Assembly: GCF_007830735.1 (NCBI RefSeq)
Contig: NZ_VLLN01000012.1
Span: 62,001-126,000 of the forward strand
DNA from: Geobacter argillaceus
Lineage (GTDB): Bacteria; Desulfobacterota; Desulfuromonadia; Geobacterales; DSM-12255
Reading direction: 5' to 3'
DNA: 64,000 nucleotides
The stretch's first letter is position 1. Every line of letters starts with the position of its first letter. The position numbers were made by a program, and so were the translations under genes. The notes under the pieces were generated by a model. That model made no database searches. It worked only from the letters and a program-made list of their open reading frames with translations, and was not told the origin of the DNA. Of this stretch, positions 1-7,561 are shown in pieces.

Positions 1-608
1 CGTTGTTCAACTTCCCGCATCAACGTCTCGTTGGCAGCAGCCAACTGGGCGGTCCGCTCCAGTACCCGCTGTTCGAGCTCGGCATTGAGTCTGACGAGAT
101 CCTGATAGTTGTTGATGGCATTAAGGAGCACCAGGGCGGCGTACCGGAAGAACGGTTCCAGGTCTTCCCGGATGTTCGCACCGGTCAGGATCATTCCTTG
201 CATCCGCACCACGCCAACCACGGAACCCTGGTACAGGAGCGGGAAATTCCAGTTTTCCGTCGAGGAAGCGATCAGTGGTTCGGCAGCACTCCCGACAAAG
301 TCACGGCTGGCTATGGCCTGGCAGACCAACGGGTCGTCCGGGTCACCGCTGAACGATCTGGCAGCGAACAGCCCCTTGCAGTGCCACGCCTCACCGAGCC
401 GGTAGTAGACCGAGATATCCGTTGCGCCGATGGTCTCCATGAGGATATCCAGTATGTTCTGCAGTGTCTCGTCCAGCCCGCGACCAACTGCCAGGCGTTC
501 GAGCATCCGTACCTTCAGCTCCAGTTGTGCCTTGGCCCTGGCAAGGTCATCGACTCTCCCCCGGAGCCGTTCATGCTTGTTGCCAGCTATGGGACTCTTC
601 CTCGTCAT
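1..608 (-). CDS. GAF-domain sensor protein, probably a histidine kinase (partial)
   Basis: Reading the minus strand from an ATG at 608 gives an open frame that runs off the left edge, so only the first ~200 residues are visible. After a charged N-terminal helix comes a GAF-like segment (about residues 30-160), followed by a coiled coil of the form LEQRVLERTAQLAAAN that normally links to a PAS or HisKA domain. The kinase domain itself is outside the window, so histidine kinase is an inference and a diguanylate cyclase is possible. Its ATG overlaps the stop of the DUF1638 gene by four bases (ATGA), so it is the fourth member of the corrinoid operon and may sense the substrate or redox state of that system. 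Confidence 0.7.
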   Translation of the reverse strand, partial: MTRKSPIAGNKHERLRGRVDDLARAKAQLELKVRMLERLAVGRGLDETLQNILDILMETIGATDISVYYRLGEAWHCKGLFAARSFSGDPDDPLVCQAIASRDFVGSAAEPLIASSTENWNFPLLYQGSVVGVVRMQGMILTGANIREDLEPFFRYAALVLLNAINNYQDLVRLNAELEQRVLERTAQLAAANETLMREVEQ

Positions 609-1207
609 GGGACGGCACCGAGACGGTCAAGGGCGGTTCTCAGACACTGTTCGAGCTTGTCCAGGGTAACGTCGATCCACTCCAGCGCGAGGCCGGTTAT
701 ATCAGCCACTTTCTTGGCCTTTGCGGTGAAGTCGGCCGAACAGGGGGTTCTGATGGCCATAAGCCGCCTGTGTTCGCTGGTAAAAATGGCTCTGATTGCT
801 TCCTGATTGCTCTCGAAGACCGGATGGATCACCTGCTCCCAATGTTCGGCCCAGTCCTCCAGGAGAAAAAAAGCGCCCGTAGCGAGTTCCCGCGTGAAGC
901 GCTCTCTGCCGAGCAGCATGTCGATGCAGTTCTGCCCTTCCGTCCGCACCACGGCACCGGTTCCGATCAGGGAATCCATCCGCGGATGACAGGTGCCGTA
1001 AAAGATCACCTTCCGCCTGCCGGAGTGAAGCGCCAACGCCTTTCTCAGCGAATTCTCAAGCTGTTCGAAATCCACATGCAGGGACGATGGCAGGAAGACG
1101 GCCTCCAGAGGCCAGTGGTTTTTTTCGATCAGAAAAAGGATCTCGGCCCGGAGGATGCCGCAACCGATCAGAAGCGCGAGTTCAGCGTCATTCCCCGACA
1201 TGGTCAT
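605..1207 (-). CDS. DUF1638 family protein
   Basis: A 200-residue soluble protein with the DUF1638 pattern: an N-terminal CGILRAEI segment and, around residues 70-100, a YGTCHP stretch followed by a conserved Asn-Cys-Ile-Asp and the LLGRERF motif. The biochemical role of the family is not established. It repeatedly lies beside corrinoid proteins and UroD-type methyltransferases, as here, so a role as accessory or activator of methyl transfer is inferred from context. It starts inside the stop codon of the methyltransferase gene (ATGA) and ends inside the start of the sensor gene, indicating translational coupling. The conserved Cys residues could bind metal or cobamide. Confidence 0.75.
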   Translation of the reverse strand: MTMSGNDAELALLIGCGILRAEILFLIEKNHWPLEAVFLPSSLHVDFEQLENSLRKALALHSGRRKVIFYGTCHPRMDSLIGTGAVVRTEGQNCIDMLLGRERFTRELATGAFFLLEDWAEHWEQVIHPVFESNQEAIRAIFTSEHRRLMAIRTPCSADFTAKAKKVADITGLALEWIDVTLDKLEQCLRTALDRLGAVP

Positions 1208-2253
1208 CCCTCTACCGAGTCGCCGGCATAGCTTCCGTAGCGACTCGCCGCCTTCAGGAGCAGGACTATTTTCTCGTCCGGGACCAGATAGGGGGTCAGA
1301 AGCGTGCCGAAGGCGAATCCACCGCCAGCAGCCCCTTCCGCCATAATGCGAGCCACCTCGCGGTCAATCGTCGCGGCATCCCACTCCAACAGCCGAACAT
1401 CGTTGATGGTGCCGACGATCAGCGCCCTCCCTGCGACATCGGCCTTGGCCCGGTGGATATCGTCCTGGGGGCTCAGATAGTAGGCGGCAAAGGGGAAGGT
1501 GTCGGCCAATCGGGCGATCTGAGGGCCGATCCGGCCACCGCCGTTGAAATAGACGATGTCCCCGGTCCGGCCGTCGGCAAAGTCTCGTTGCACCCACGGG
1601 AGCGCCAGCTCTGAGAACTGGCGGTCACTGAGAAAGGTTGCCGAGGCGACCGGGTTTACATAGGTGATCAGGTCGGCACCGGCAGACCGGAGGGCCGCCA
1701 GATAGCGCCGACAGAACAGGGAACACTTCTCCAGCAGTTCCCGGCAGAGGGCGGCCGGTCCATTGAAGAGCAGGTTAAGCCAGCGGTCCATACCGATCAG
1801 GATCGGCGGCAGGGAAAACGAGGCGGTCATGGAAGCGAGCACCGGGTAGCGGCCACCGGCCCCGGCCTTGATCAGCTGGATGCAGCGGCTCACGTCACGG
1901 CAGTGGGGATTGTCGTCCAGATTGTCGGGAATGGCAAAGGTCCCGATCCGTTCATAGCTGTCGAGCACCAGGTGGCCCACGTTGGGCGGCCCATCGGCGG
2001 CGTAGATCAACCTGCGGCACCCGAGCATCTCAGCCTCCTTGGCCACATGGTAGAACCCCAGAAGGGTGTCGTACCCGAACCGTTCCCGCAGACGGAGTTG
2101 TCCTTCGGCCACATGCTCCGGCGAGGCGTAGTACTCCTTGATCGGCATGCCGAGGATGCGCGCCCCGTGTTCGCAGAGATTGAAAATCTGCGGCACCCGG
2201 TCCGGCAGCTTGCCGGCCATGAGTGCGCCAAACCTTTCCATGCCGTTGTTCAT
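1204..2253 (-). CDS. Uroporphyrinogen decarboxylase-family (corrinoid) methyltransferase
   Basis: A 349-residue TIM-barrel protein of the UroD/MtaA/CmuA superfamily. These enzymes move a methyl group between a corrinoid protein and an acceptor such as tetrahydrofolate or CoM. The start at 2253 is chosen because its ATG overlaps the stop of the upstream corrinoid-protein gene (ATGA); an upstream in-frame ATG at 2316 would overlap that gene by 67 bases. The N-terminus (FNLCEHGARILG) and a VYFNGGGRIG segment about two thirds along are recognisable. The HxCG zinc motif seen at that place in MtaA/MtbA is not evident, so the zinc site or the acceptor may differ. Substrate unknown. Confidence 0.75.
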   Translation of the reverse strand: MNNGMERFGALMAGKLPDRVPQIFNLCEHGARILGMPIKEYYASPEHVAEGQLRLRERFGYDTLLGFYHVAKEAEMLGCRRLIYAADGPPNVGHLVLDSYERIGTFAIPDNLDDNPHCRDVSRCIQLIKAGAGGRYPVLASMTASFSLPPILIGMDRWLNLLFNGPAALCRELLEKCSLFCRRYLAALRSAGADLITYVNPVASATFLSDRQFSELALPWVQRDFADGRTGDIVYFNGGGRIGPQIARLADTFPFAAYYLSPQDDIHRAKADVAGRALIVGTINDVRLLEWDAATIDREVARIMAEGAAGGGFAFGTLLTPYLVPDEKIVLLLKAASRYGSYAGDSVEG

Positions 2254-2927
2254 GGCTTTTGTGCTCCCAGAAGCCGTGTGATCACCCGCACCGCCTCCAT
2301 GCCGTTTTCTCCCCACGCGTCGGCTCCTACCGTCCGGTAGAGTTCCGGATCAAACTTGTAGGGGGCACCGCCAACCACCAGCTTGATCCGCTCTTCCAGG
2401 CCCCGCTCGTGCAGCAGCTGGCGGACCCGGCGCGGTCCCTGGTCGCTCAGCGCCGTATGGACCATCATTGAAGAAACGCCAATAATAGCTGCCTTCTGAC
2501 TGACCGCCTCTTCCACGAACCGTTCCGCAGTAACGTTGATTCCCAGATCAACCACCGAAAAGAGACTTGAGCGCAAGCAACCACGGACAATCTTCTTGCC
2601 GAGTCCATGGAAGTCGCCGCTGGAGGTACCGAGGATCACGGTCCCCTGAAAGCTTGGCGCACCGCTGAACAGTGGGAGCAACAGGTCGATGACCTCCTCG
2701 CAGATCTGTGAGGCAATGAAATGCTGGGACAGGTTGGTCTTTTCCGTATCGACCATTGAGTCGGTCATGCGCTCGATGCCGGGCAGCACCACCGAGAACA
2801 CCAAGTCCTCGGGAGCAATATTCCTGCCGATAGCACGGTTGATGACCGATAGCGCCTTTGGGCGGTCCGTGTCAAACAGGGCATCGAAGAAGCTTGATGC
2901 AATATGGGCAATAGAACTGTTTGTCAT
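2250..2927 (-). CDS. Corrinoid (B12-binding) methyl-carrier protein
   Basis: A 225-residue protein with the architecture of MtaC/MtbC/MtmC carriers: an N-terminal helical cap (residues ~1-90) and a cobalamin-binding Rossmann domain. The base-off/His-on motif DxHxxG is intact as DFHGLG (D105, H107, G110), followed by GVSSMM and VVGGAPY, which match the S-x-L and GG elements. It would carry the methyl group handled by the UroD-type protein that follows. It is the first gene of a four-gene, fully overlapping operon. The matching substrate-specific methyltransferase (MtaB, MttB or MtvB type) is not in the window, so the methyl donor is unknown. Confidence 0.85.
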   Translation of the reverse strand: MTNSSIAHIASSFFDALFDTDRPKALSVINRAIGRNIAPEDLVFSVVLPGIERMTDSMVDTEKTNLSQHFIASQICEEVIDLLLPLFSGAPSFQGTVILGTSSGDFHGLGKKIVRGCLRSSLFSVVDLGINVTAERFVEEAVSQKAAIIGVSSMMVHTALSDQGPRRVRQLLHERGLEERIKLVVGGAPYKFDPELYRTVGADAWGENGMEAVRVITRLLGAQKP

Positions 2928-2957
2928 CTTAACTCTGCTCTAACTAAAGGGTGTTAT

Positions 2958-2995
2958 GGTAATTATTACCTTAGCTCATTTTAATTTACTGTCAA
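2958..2995 (-). promoter_or_regulatory. Probable promoter and operator of the corrinoid operon
   Basis: On the minus strand a perfect -35 TTGACA (2990-2995) is followed after 16 bases by TAAGGT (2968-2973). A perfect inverted repeat GGTAAT-T-ATTACC (2958-2970) overlaps the -10 and start region, about 30 bases before the corrinoid gene. The position suits a repressor site. Seen by eye only. Confidence 0.45.
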
Positions 2996-3179
2996 GGTCA
3001 TTTGTGCGCACCCCAAACTCCGTCGCTACCCGCCTGAAGGCACCGCACGAAACGGTCAACTGCCCAGTGGACGGTCGCATCACGGCGCCGTCTCCCCGCT
3101 TGAACTTGCGTTGCTTCTGCTCTACTATGGCATCTTTCAAGCGATGGAGCTTCAACTGGACCGAAACCGGAGGATGCCG

Positions 3180-3392
3180 ATGGAAATTTCAACGGAGTTC
3201 ATAAAGCTGGACAGCTTCCTCAAAGCGGTCAATACGGTAGGATCAGGCGGAGAGGCGAAAATGCTGATCGCCGACGGGCAGGTGCTCGTCAATGGCGAAG
3301 TGGAGCTGCGGCGCGGTCGAAAGCTCAGGCCCGGCGATCGGGTGGAGGTGGCCGGCCACTGTTACCGTGTCGAAGAGGAGGGCAACCAATGA
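3180..3392 (+). CDS. S4-domain RNA-binding protein (YaaA/YbcJ-like)
   Basis: A 70-residue protein made of a single S4 fold: LDSFLKAVNTVGSGGEAK, then the signature VLVNGEVELRRGRKLRPGD, then a short beta strand. Such proteins bind structured RNA, probably rRNA or ribosomal particles. The start at 3180 (MEISTEF) is chosen because CGGAGG lies 7-8 bases upstream; upstream in-frame ATGs would add an atypical hydrophobic tail. The last bases overlap the next gene (ATGA), so it forms an operon with the MaoC and aminotransferase genes. A link between RNA binding and those metabolic genes is not obvious. Confidence 0.8.
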   Translation: MEISTEFIKLDSFLKAVNTVGSGGEAKMLIADGQVLVNGEVELRRGRKLRPGDRVEVAGHCYRVEEEGNQ

Positions 3393-3865
3393 GTGCTGTC
3401 CACGAACTGCTTCAGATGTACCGGGAAAAAATCGACGCCGAGGTCCATGTAGGCCCCTGGCTTACGGTGGATCAGGAGCGGATCGACGGCTTCGCCAGGG
3501 TGACCGGCGACCTGCAGTGGATTCACACCGATCCGGAGCGGGCGCGACGGGATTCCCCCTATGGCGCCACCGTCGCCCATGGCTTCCTGACCCTGTCGCT
3601 CCTTCCGTTTCTCACCGAAAGCTTTGCCCCTGGCGCCTTCGAGCGGAACTACCCCGGAATGCGCCTGCGGGTCAACTATGGCCTCGACCGGCTACGCTTT
3701 CCGGCACCACTGGTGGTCGGCTCCCGGATACGAGCGCGGAGCACGGTGATCGGCGCGGAAGAGATCCACGGTGGAGCACAGATCGTCTATCGGATCACCG
3801 TGGAGATCGAGGGGGACGCGAAACCGGCCTGCGTGGCCGACCAGCTGTTCCGGCTCTATCCATAA
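3389..3865 (+). CDS. MaoC-like (hot-dog) hydratase/dehydratase
   Basis: A 158-residue hot-dog fold protein of the MaoC/NodN type, related to (R)-specific enoyl-CoA hydratases. The hydratase signature is visible as FARVTGDLQWIHTDPERA, with the catalytic Asp and His, followed by the conserved VAHGFLTLSLLP helix. The length matches single-domain members of the family. It would hydrate or dehydrate an acyl-CoA or acyl-ACP thioester in the cytoplasm; the substrate cannot be read from sequence. It starts within the stop of the S4 gene and is followed after 17 bases by the aminotransferase. Confidence 0.8.
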   Translation: MSAVHELLQMYREKIDAEVHVGPWLTVDQERIDGFARVTGDLQWIHTDPERARRDSPYGATVAHGFLTLSLLPFLTESFAPGAFERNYPGMRLRVNYGLDRLRFPAPLVVGSRIRARSTVIGAEEIHGGAQIVYRITVEIEGDAKPACVADQLFRLYP

Positions 3866-3882
3866 CTGTTGAGGAAAAGACC

Positions 3883-5070
3883 ATGAAGTTCGCCATTTCC
3901 GAGCTGATCAGGGGGGTGCACTTCCCCCCCATTTCCGAAGTGCAGGGATGGCTGGCCGAAAGCAGTTTCTTGGCCGACCGGCCGCTGATCGATCTCTGCC
4001 AGGCGGTCCCCGACTATCCGCCGGCACCGGCACTGATCGAGCACCTGAAAAAATCCCTGGACGACCCCCTGACCGCCCGCTACTCGCCTGACGAGGGGCT
4101 GGCTCCGGTGCGGGAGGCGCTTTGCGCCCACTATGCCCGAAGCTACGGGGCCAGCCTCACGCCGCGCCAGCTCTGTCTCACCATCGGCGCCAGCCAGGCC
4201 TTCTGGCTCGCCATGGTAACCCTTTGCCGAGCCGGGGACGAGGTGATCGTCCAGGTCCCCTACTACTTCGACCACGACATGGCCCTGGCCATGCTCGGGA
4301 TCTCCAGGGTCTACGCCCCGTTCAGCGAAGAGAACAGCGGCCTCCCGGACCCGGCCGCCATCGAACGACTGATCACCCCCCGAACCCGGGCGCTGCTTCT
4401 GGTCACCCCCAGCAACCCCACCGGCGCCATCATCCCCCCGTCAACGATCCGCAGCCTGTTCGATCTGGCCGCCCGACACGGCATCGCCCTGGTGCTGGAC
4501 GAGACCTACGCCGCCTTCCTTCCCGGCGGCGACCGACCCCACGACCTGTTCATTGATCCGGCCTGGGGAGACCACTTCGTTCATATCATGTCGTTCGGCA
4601 AGACCTACGCCCTGACCGGCTTCCGCGCCGGGGCACTGGTGGCGGGGGAGGAGTTCATCCACCACAGCCTCAAGGTCCAGGACACCATGGCGGTCTGCCA
4701 GCCGCGCATCACCCAGCACGCCATCCGCTTCGGCGCGGAGCAGCTCGATGGCTGGGTGGCCGGCAACCGGGAGATGATGGCAAGGCGCCACGACCGGTTT
4801 CGCGCGGAGTTCACCAAACCCGGCAACCCGTTCGCCCTGGTGGCGAGCGGCGCCTTCTTCGGCTGGATCAGGCATCCGTTTCCCGGCCTCACCGGCCGGG
4901 AAACGGCGCGACGGCTGGTCAAAGAAGCGGGACTGCTCACCCTGCCGGGCGAGGTCTTCGGCCCAGGGCTGGAGGGGTATCTGCGGCTGGCCTTCGGCAA
5001 CATCGGCGAAGCGATGATCCCCGAGGCGTGCCAACGCTTCCGGGAGTTAGCGGGCGAGACGTGTAAATAG
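3883..5070 (+). CDS. PLP-dependent aminotransferase, class I/II
   Basis: A 395-residue fold-type I aminotransferase. Visible landmarks are the substrate-loop region DLCQAVPDYPPAP, TPSNPTGAII, the PLP-contacting VLDETYAAF and the Schiff-base lysine in SFGKTYALTGFRAG. The start at 3883 (MKFAISELIRG) follows a GAGGAAAAG ribosome site eight bases away; an open frame continues upstream to 3292 but overlaps the S4 and MaoC genes and is a shadow. The substrate is not determined; the sequence resembles aspartate/aromatic aminotransferase-like proteins. It is the last gene of the three-gene operon, after which the GC content drops into the accessory island. Confidence 0.85.
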   Translation: MKFAISELIRGVHFPPISEVQGWLAESSFLADRPLIDLCQAVPDYPPAPALIEHLKKSLDDPLTARYSPDEGLAPVREALCAHYARSYGASLTPRQLCLTIGASQAFWLAMVTLCRAGDEVIVQVPYYFDHDMALAMLGISRVYAPFSEENSGLPDPAAIERLITPRTRALLLVTPSNPTGAIIPPSTIRSLFDLAARHGIALVLDETYAAFLPGGDRPHDLFIDPAWGDHFVHIMSFGKTYALTGFRAGALVAGEEFIHHSLKVQDTMAVCQPRITQHAIRFGAEQLDGWVAGNREMMARRHDRFRAEFTKPGNPFALVASGAFFGWIRHPFPGLTGRETARRLVKEAGLLTLPGEVFGPGLEGYLRLAFGNIGEAMIPEACQRFRELAGETCK

Positions 5071-5136
5071 GAGACGTGAGACGTCTTACGTGATGTTGTG
5101 TTGATAACAGTTGAATAGGTGTTCAGGGGAACTTAG

Positions 5137-5325
5137 GGTATTTCGTATGCTGCCCTGAAAAAGCTGCTGAACCACAGCGACGGAAGCGATGTTACTGGAG
5201 GGCATCTACAAATCACCACCGACCGCTTGCGGGAACCTATGGAGCGAATTAGCGTAAAGCTGATGGAGCTGATGGACATAACTGTTGTTGAAGAAACGCC
5301 CCAAGAGAATGAAGAAAAAAGCTGA
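5137..5325 (+). pseudogene. C-terminal remnant of a tyrosine recombinase (P4-type integrase)
   Basis: The frame after the TAG at 5134-5136 encodes a ~60-residue tail. It contains YAALKKLLNHSDGSDVTGGH and ITTDRLREPMERISVKLMEL and ends at the TGA at 5323-5325. This matches the extreme C-terminus of DUF4102/P4-like integrases, where L-NH is followed by V-T-x-G-Y and RLREPM. In this copy the residue after VTGG is His rather than the usual catalytic Tyr. Everything upstream, including the catalytic Arg and HxxR box, is missing, so it cannot be active. It marks the left side of the decayed island. Confidence 0.7.
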
Positions 5326-5358
5326 AAGACCATTGCATAAATAACCGCATTAAATTAC

Positions 5359-5374
5359 AGTAACCGCTGTTACT
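5359..5374. promoter_or_regulatory. Palindrome upstream of ATPase gene
   Basis: Inverted repeat AGTAAC-CGCT-GTTACT, followed by an AT-rich TATAAATAA stretch, 20 bases before the ATPase start at 5395. It is a possible operator or promoter. The other island ATPase (7562-8968) also has a palindrome at its 5' end, of different sequence. Confidence 0.35.
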
Positions 5375-5394
5375 ATAAATAACGGGCGGCCTAT

Positions 5395-6735
5395 ATGAAA
5401 TTCTACAACAGAGAAAACGAGCTGGCTGAACTGGCTACGCTTTATGAACAGGCAGGCTCAACCGGACGGATGACCGTTCTCACTGGCCGCCGCCGCGTCG
5501 GCAAGACGCTGCTTGCGCTTGAGTCAGCAAAAAACCACAAGCATCTCTACCTGTTCGTATCAAAAAAGGCGGAGGCCCTTCTTTGTCAGGAATACATTGA
5601 AGAGATCCGCCGCAACTTTACCATCCCCGTCATTGGCGAGATACGCCACTTCCGCGACATATTCAATCTGCTGATCGAAGTATCACGCACCCAACGCATT
5701 ACCCTGATCGTCGATGAATTTCAGGAATTCTTCAGCATAAACCCCGCTGTTTATTCCGAGCTTCAAAATATCTGGGACCGTAACAAGTCCACCAGCAAAC
5801 TGAACGTCATCTTCATTGGGTCTGTGCATTCCTTGATGCACCGCATTTTCCAGGATGAAAAAGAACCTCTGTTCGGTCGGGCCGACCGGATCATGTTTGT
5901 GAAACCGTTCAGCATCAGATCCATCTTTGCCGTAACCAGCGACTTTGGCCATCGTGATATGCAGACGCTCTTTGATGCGTATGCCGTCACCGGGGGGCTC
6001 CCCAAATATCTTGAGATGCTGGCAGAAAACAATGCCTTGTCCAGGCAGCAGATGATGGACTTCATGTTCAGACAATTTTCTCCGTTCCTGAATGAAGGGA
6101 GGAGTCTGCTTATCGAGGAATTCGGCAAAGAGTATGGCACTTACTTTTCCATCTTGGAGTTGATAGCAACCGGCAAAACTGCCCGAAGTGAAATCGAATC
6201 CGTTCTGGATATCCATACCGGCGCATACCTTGCCAAGCTCGAAGGCGAATATGCTCTTATAGACCGTCACAAGCCCATTGATGCCAAGCCTGGCAGCAGA
6301 TTACAGAAGTATTTCATCCGTGATAATTTCCTGAACTTCTGGTTCCGGTTTATCTACCGTAACCTGTCTGCTGTTGAAACCGGCAACTTTGCCTATATCC
6401 GCGAGATAGTCGAACGTGATTATGCCACCTGGTCAGGCAGAATACTGGAGAGGTTCTTCCACGAACTGTATGCTGCCAGCGGGAAATTTAACCGCATTGG
6501 ATCGCACTGGGAACGTGGTAACAAGAACGAAATCGACCTGGTAGCAATCAACGACATCAAAAAGGAGATCGTTATTGCCGAGATCAAGGCGAATAAGAGC
6601 AGGATCAGCCTGGCAGACCTTGAAAAGAAGGCAAAGAACCTGATCATGGATTATCAGGGCTACAAAGTTGATTTCCGTGCTCTTGGGGTCGAAGATGCTG
6701 AATTACTGTTGCACGGCACTTCTTCGAACAGTTGA
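5395..6735 (+). CDS. Archaeal-type AAA ATPase with DUF234/PD-(D/E)XK-like C-terminus
   Basis: A 446-residue protein. The N-terminal STAND-like ATPase domain (ATPase_2 type) has Walker A GRRRVGKT (residues 31-38), Walker B LIVDEFQ (104-110) and a sensor-like FIGSVHS. A winged-helix region follows. The C-terminal DUF234 part contains EIDLVAINDIKKEIVIAEIKA, which has the Asp...Glu-x-Lys spacing of a PD-(D/E)XK nuclease fold. The biological role of the family is not established; it is common in archaea and mobile regions. It sits between an integrase tail and an ISL3 fragment, faces a second protein of the same architecture (7562-8968), and is AT-richer than the flanks, all suggesting horizontal acquisition. 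Confidence 0.8.
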   Translation: MKFYNRENELAELATLYEQAGSTGRMTVLTGRRRVGKTLLALESAKNHKHLYLFVSKKAEALLCQEYIEEIRRNFTIPVIGEIRHFRDIFNLLIEVSRTQRITLIVDEFQEFFSINPAVYSELQNIWDRNKSTSKLNVIFIGSVHSLMHRIFQDEKEPLFGRADRIMFVKPFSIRSIFAVTSDFGHRDMQTLFDAYAVTGGLPKYLEMLAENNALSRQQMMDFMFRQFSPFLNEGRSLLIEEFGKEYGTYFSILELIATGKTARSEIESVLDIHTGAYLAKLEGEYALIDRHKPIDAKPGSRLQKYFIRDNFLNFWFRFIYRNLSAVETGNFAYIREIVERDYATWSGRILERFFHELYAASGKFNRIGSHWERGNKNEIDLVAINDIKKEIVIAEIKANKSRISLADLEKKAKNLIMDYQGYKVDFRALGVEDAELLLHGTSSNS

Positions 6736-6747
6736 CCGATTAACTCC

Positions 6748-7250
6748 TCAACGTATCACGTGGGTAGAGGGTGCACCGACCCTTTTTACGTCGGAGTAAT
6801 CTTCTGCGGCCCTGGCCATCTCGACATACGATTGGATTACCCGCCACAGACGGGTATCGGTAACGGCAAACAGTCGGCTCATGACCTTGACCGGCAAGTC
6901 ACGACCCATGGTCATCACCAGAGACTCAAACAACAACGTGAAACCGGAACCGGCACGCGCCCAGGGAACCGCAACCTGTTTCACGCCACAGCCCTTGTTG
7001 GGGCAGTTGACCCGTGGAACCCTGGCTGCAGGTAGGCTTCATACTGGAAGAAGTTTAGATGGCGCCATTCTTTCTCCGTCGTGTCATACGCGGGCGCAGG
7101 GGTACCGCACACCGGACAGGCAAAGGTTGCACCACGTTGAAAATCGATGGTGATGTCAAGCCGGTTGGATTCCTTGCTAAAGGTCACTTCCGTAACCTCC
7201 CACGGTGGAGTGATGCCAAGGGCAATGCCAAAAAGAGCTTCAGGTTGCAT
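6748..7250 (-). pseudogene. Frameshifted, truncated ISL3-family transposase
   Basis: The minus strand encodes the N-terminal part of an ISL3 transposase in two frames. 7250 to about 7031 gives TFACPVCGTPAPAYDTTEKE and WRHLNFFQYEAYLQ. After one lost base near 7031, the next frame continues RVNCPNKGCGVKQVAVPWAR to DYSDVKRVG. The zinc-finger cysteines and the conserved WRHL are present. The whole DDE catalytic domain is absent beyond 6760, so this is a dead 5' fragment. No clear terminal inverted repeats were found. Confidence 0.75.
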
Positions 7251-7561
7251 ATTCGTGAAACCTCCGAACTGGAAATGGCGCCATCATACCATTACCCATT
7301 CGCTGTGACGAGGAGTTCAAATTTTGTACAGTAAATTTTATGTTCGGTTGCGAATTACGCAGCCGGTTCGATTCCGAATCAGTTTAAATAACAGTACATT
7401 TCAGTAAGCTACTGAGTTGAATCGAAAAAGAGTGATATCATATCTGTTGACTGCAATTAGCTTCATAGAATGTTATTCGCATGAAAAAAACATCAGAATC
7501 GTGATTTAACATACTGAATAAAAGGTCATTGTTGTCAACAATAGTCTGTTTATTCAACGGT
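7251..7561. other. AT-rich spacer without a recognisable gene
   Basis: This stretch between the ISL3 fragment and the end of the second ATPase gene is AT-rich. I see no coding signature, RNA gene or clear terminator in it. Confidence 0.5.

Noticed and set aside
3292-3882. A long upstream extension of the aminotransferase frame
   Set aside because: It overlaps two better-supported genes (S4 and MaoC) and its residues show low-complexity GC-rich bias; the ribosome site is at 3883.
7364-7376. CGGTTCGATTCCG identical to part of the tRNA-Phe T-arm, a possible attachment-site remnant
   Set aside because: Only 13 bases match and this segment is conserved in many tRNAs; the flanks do not match the tRNA 3' end.
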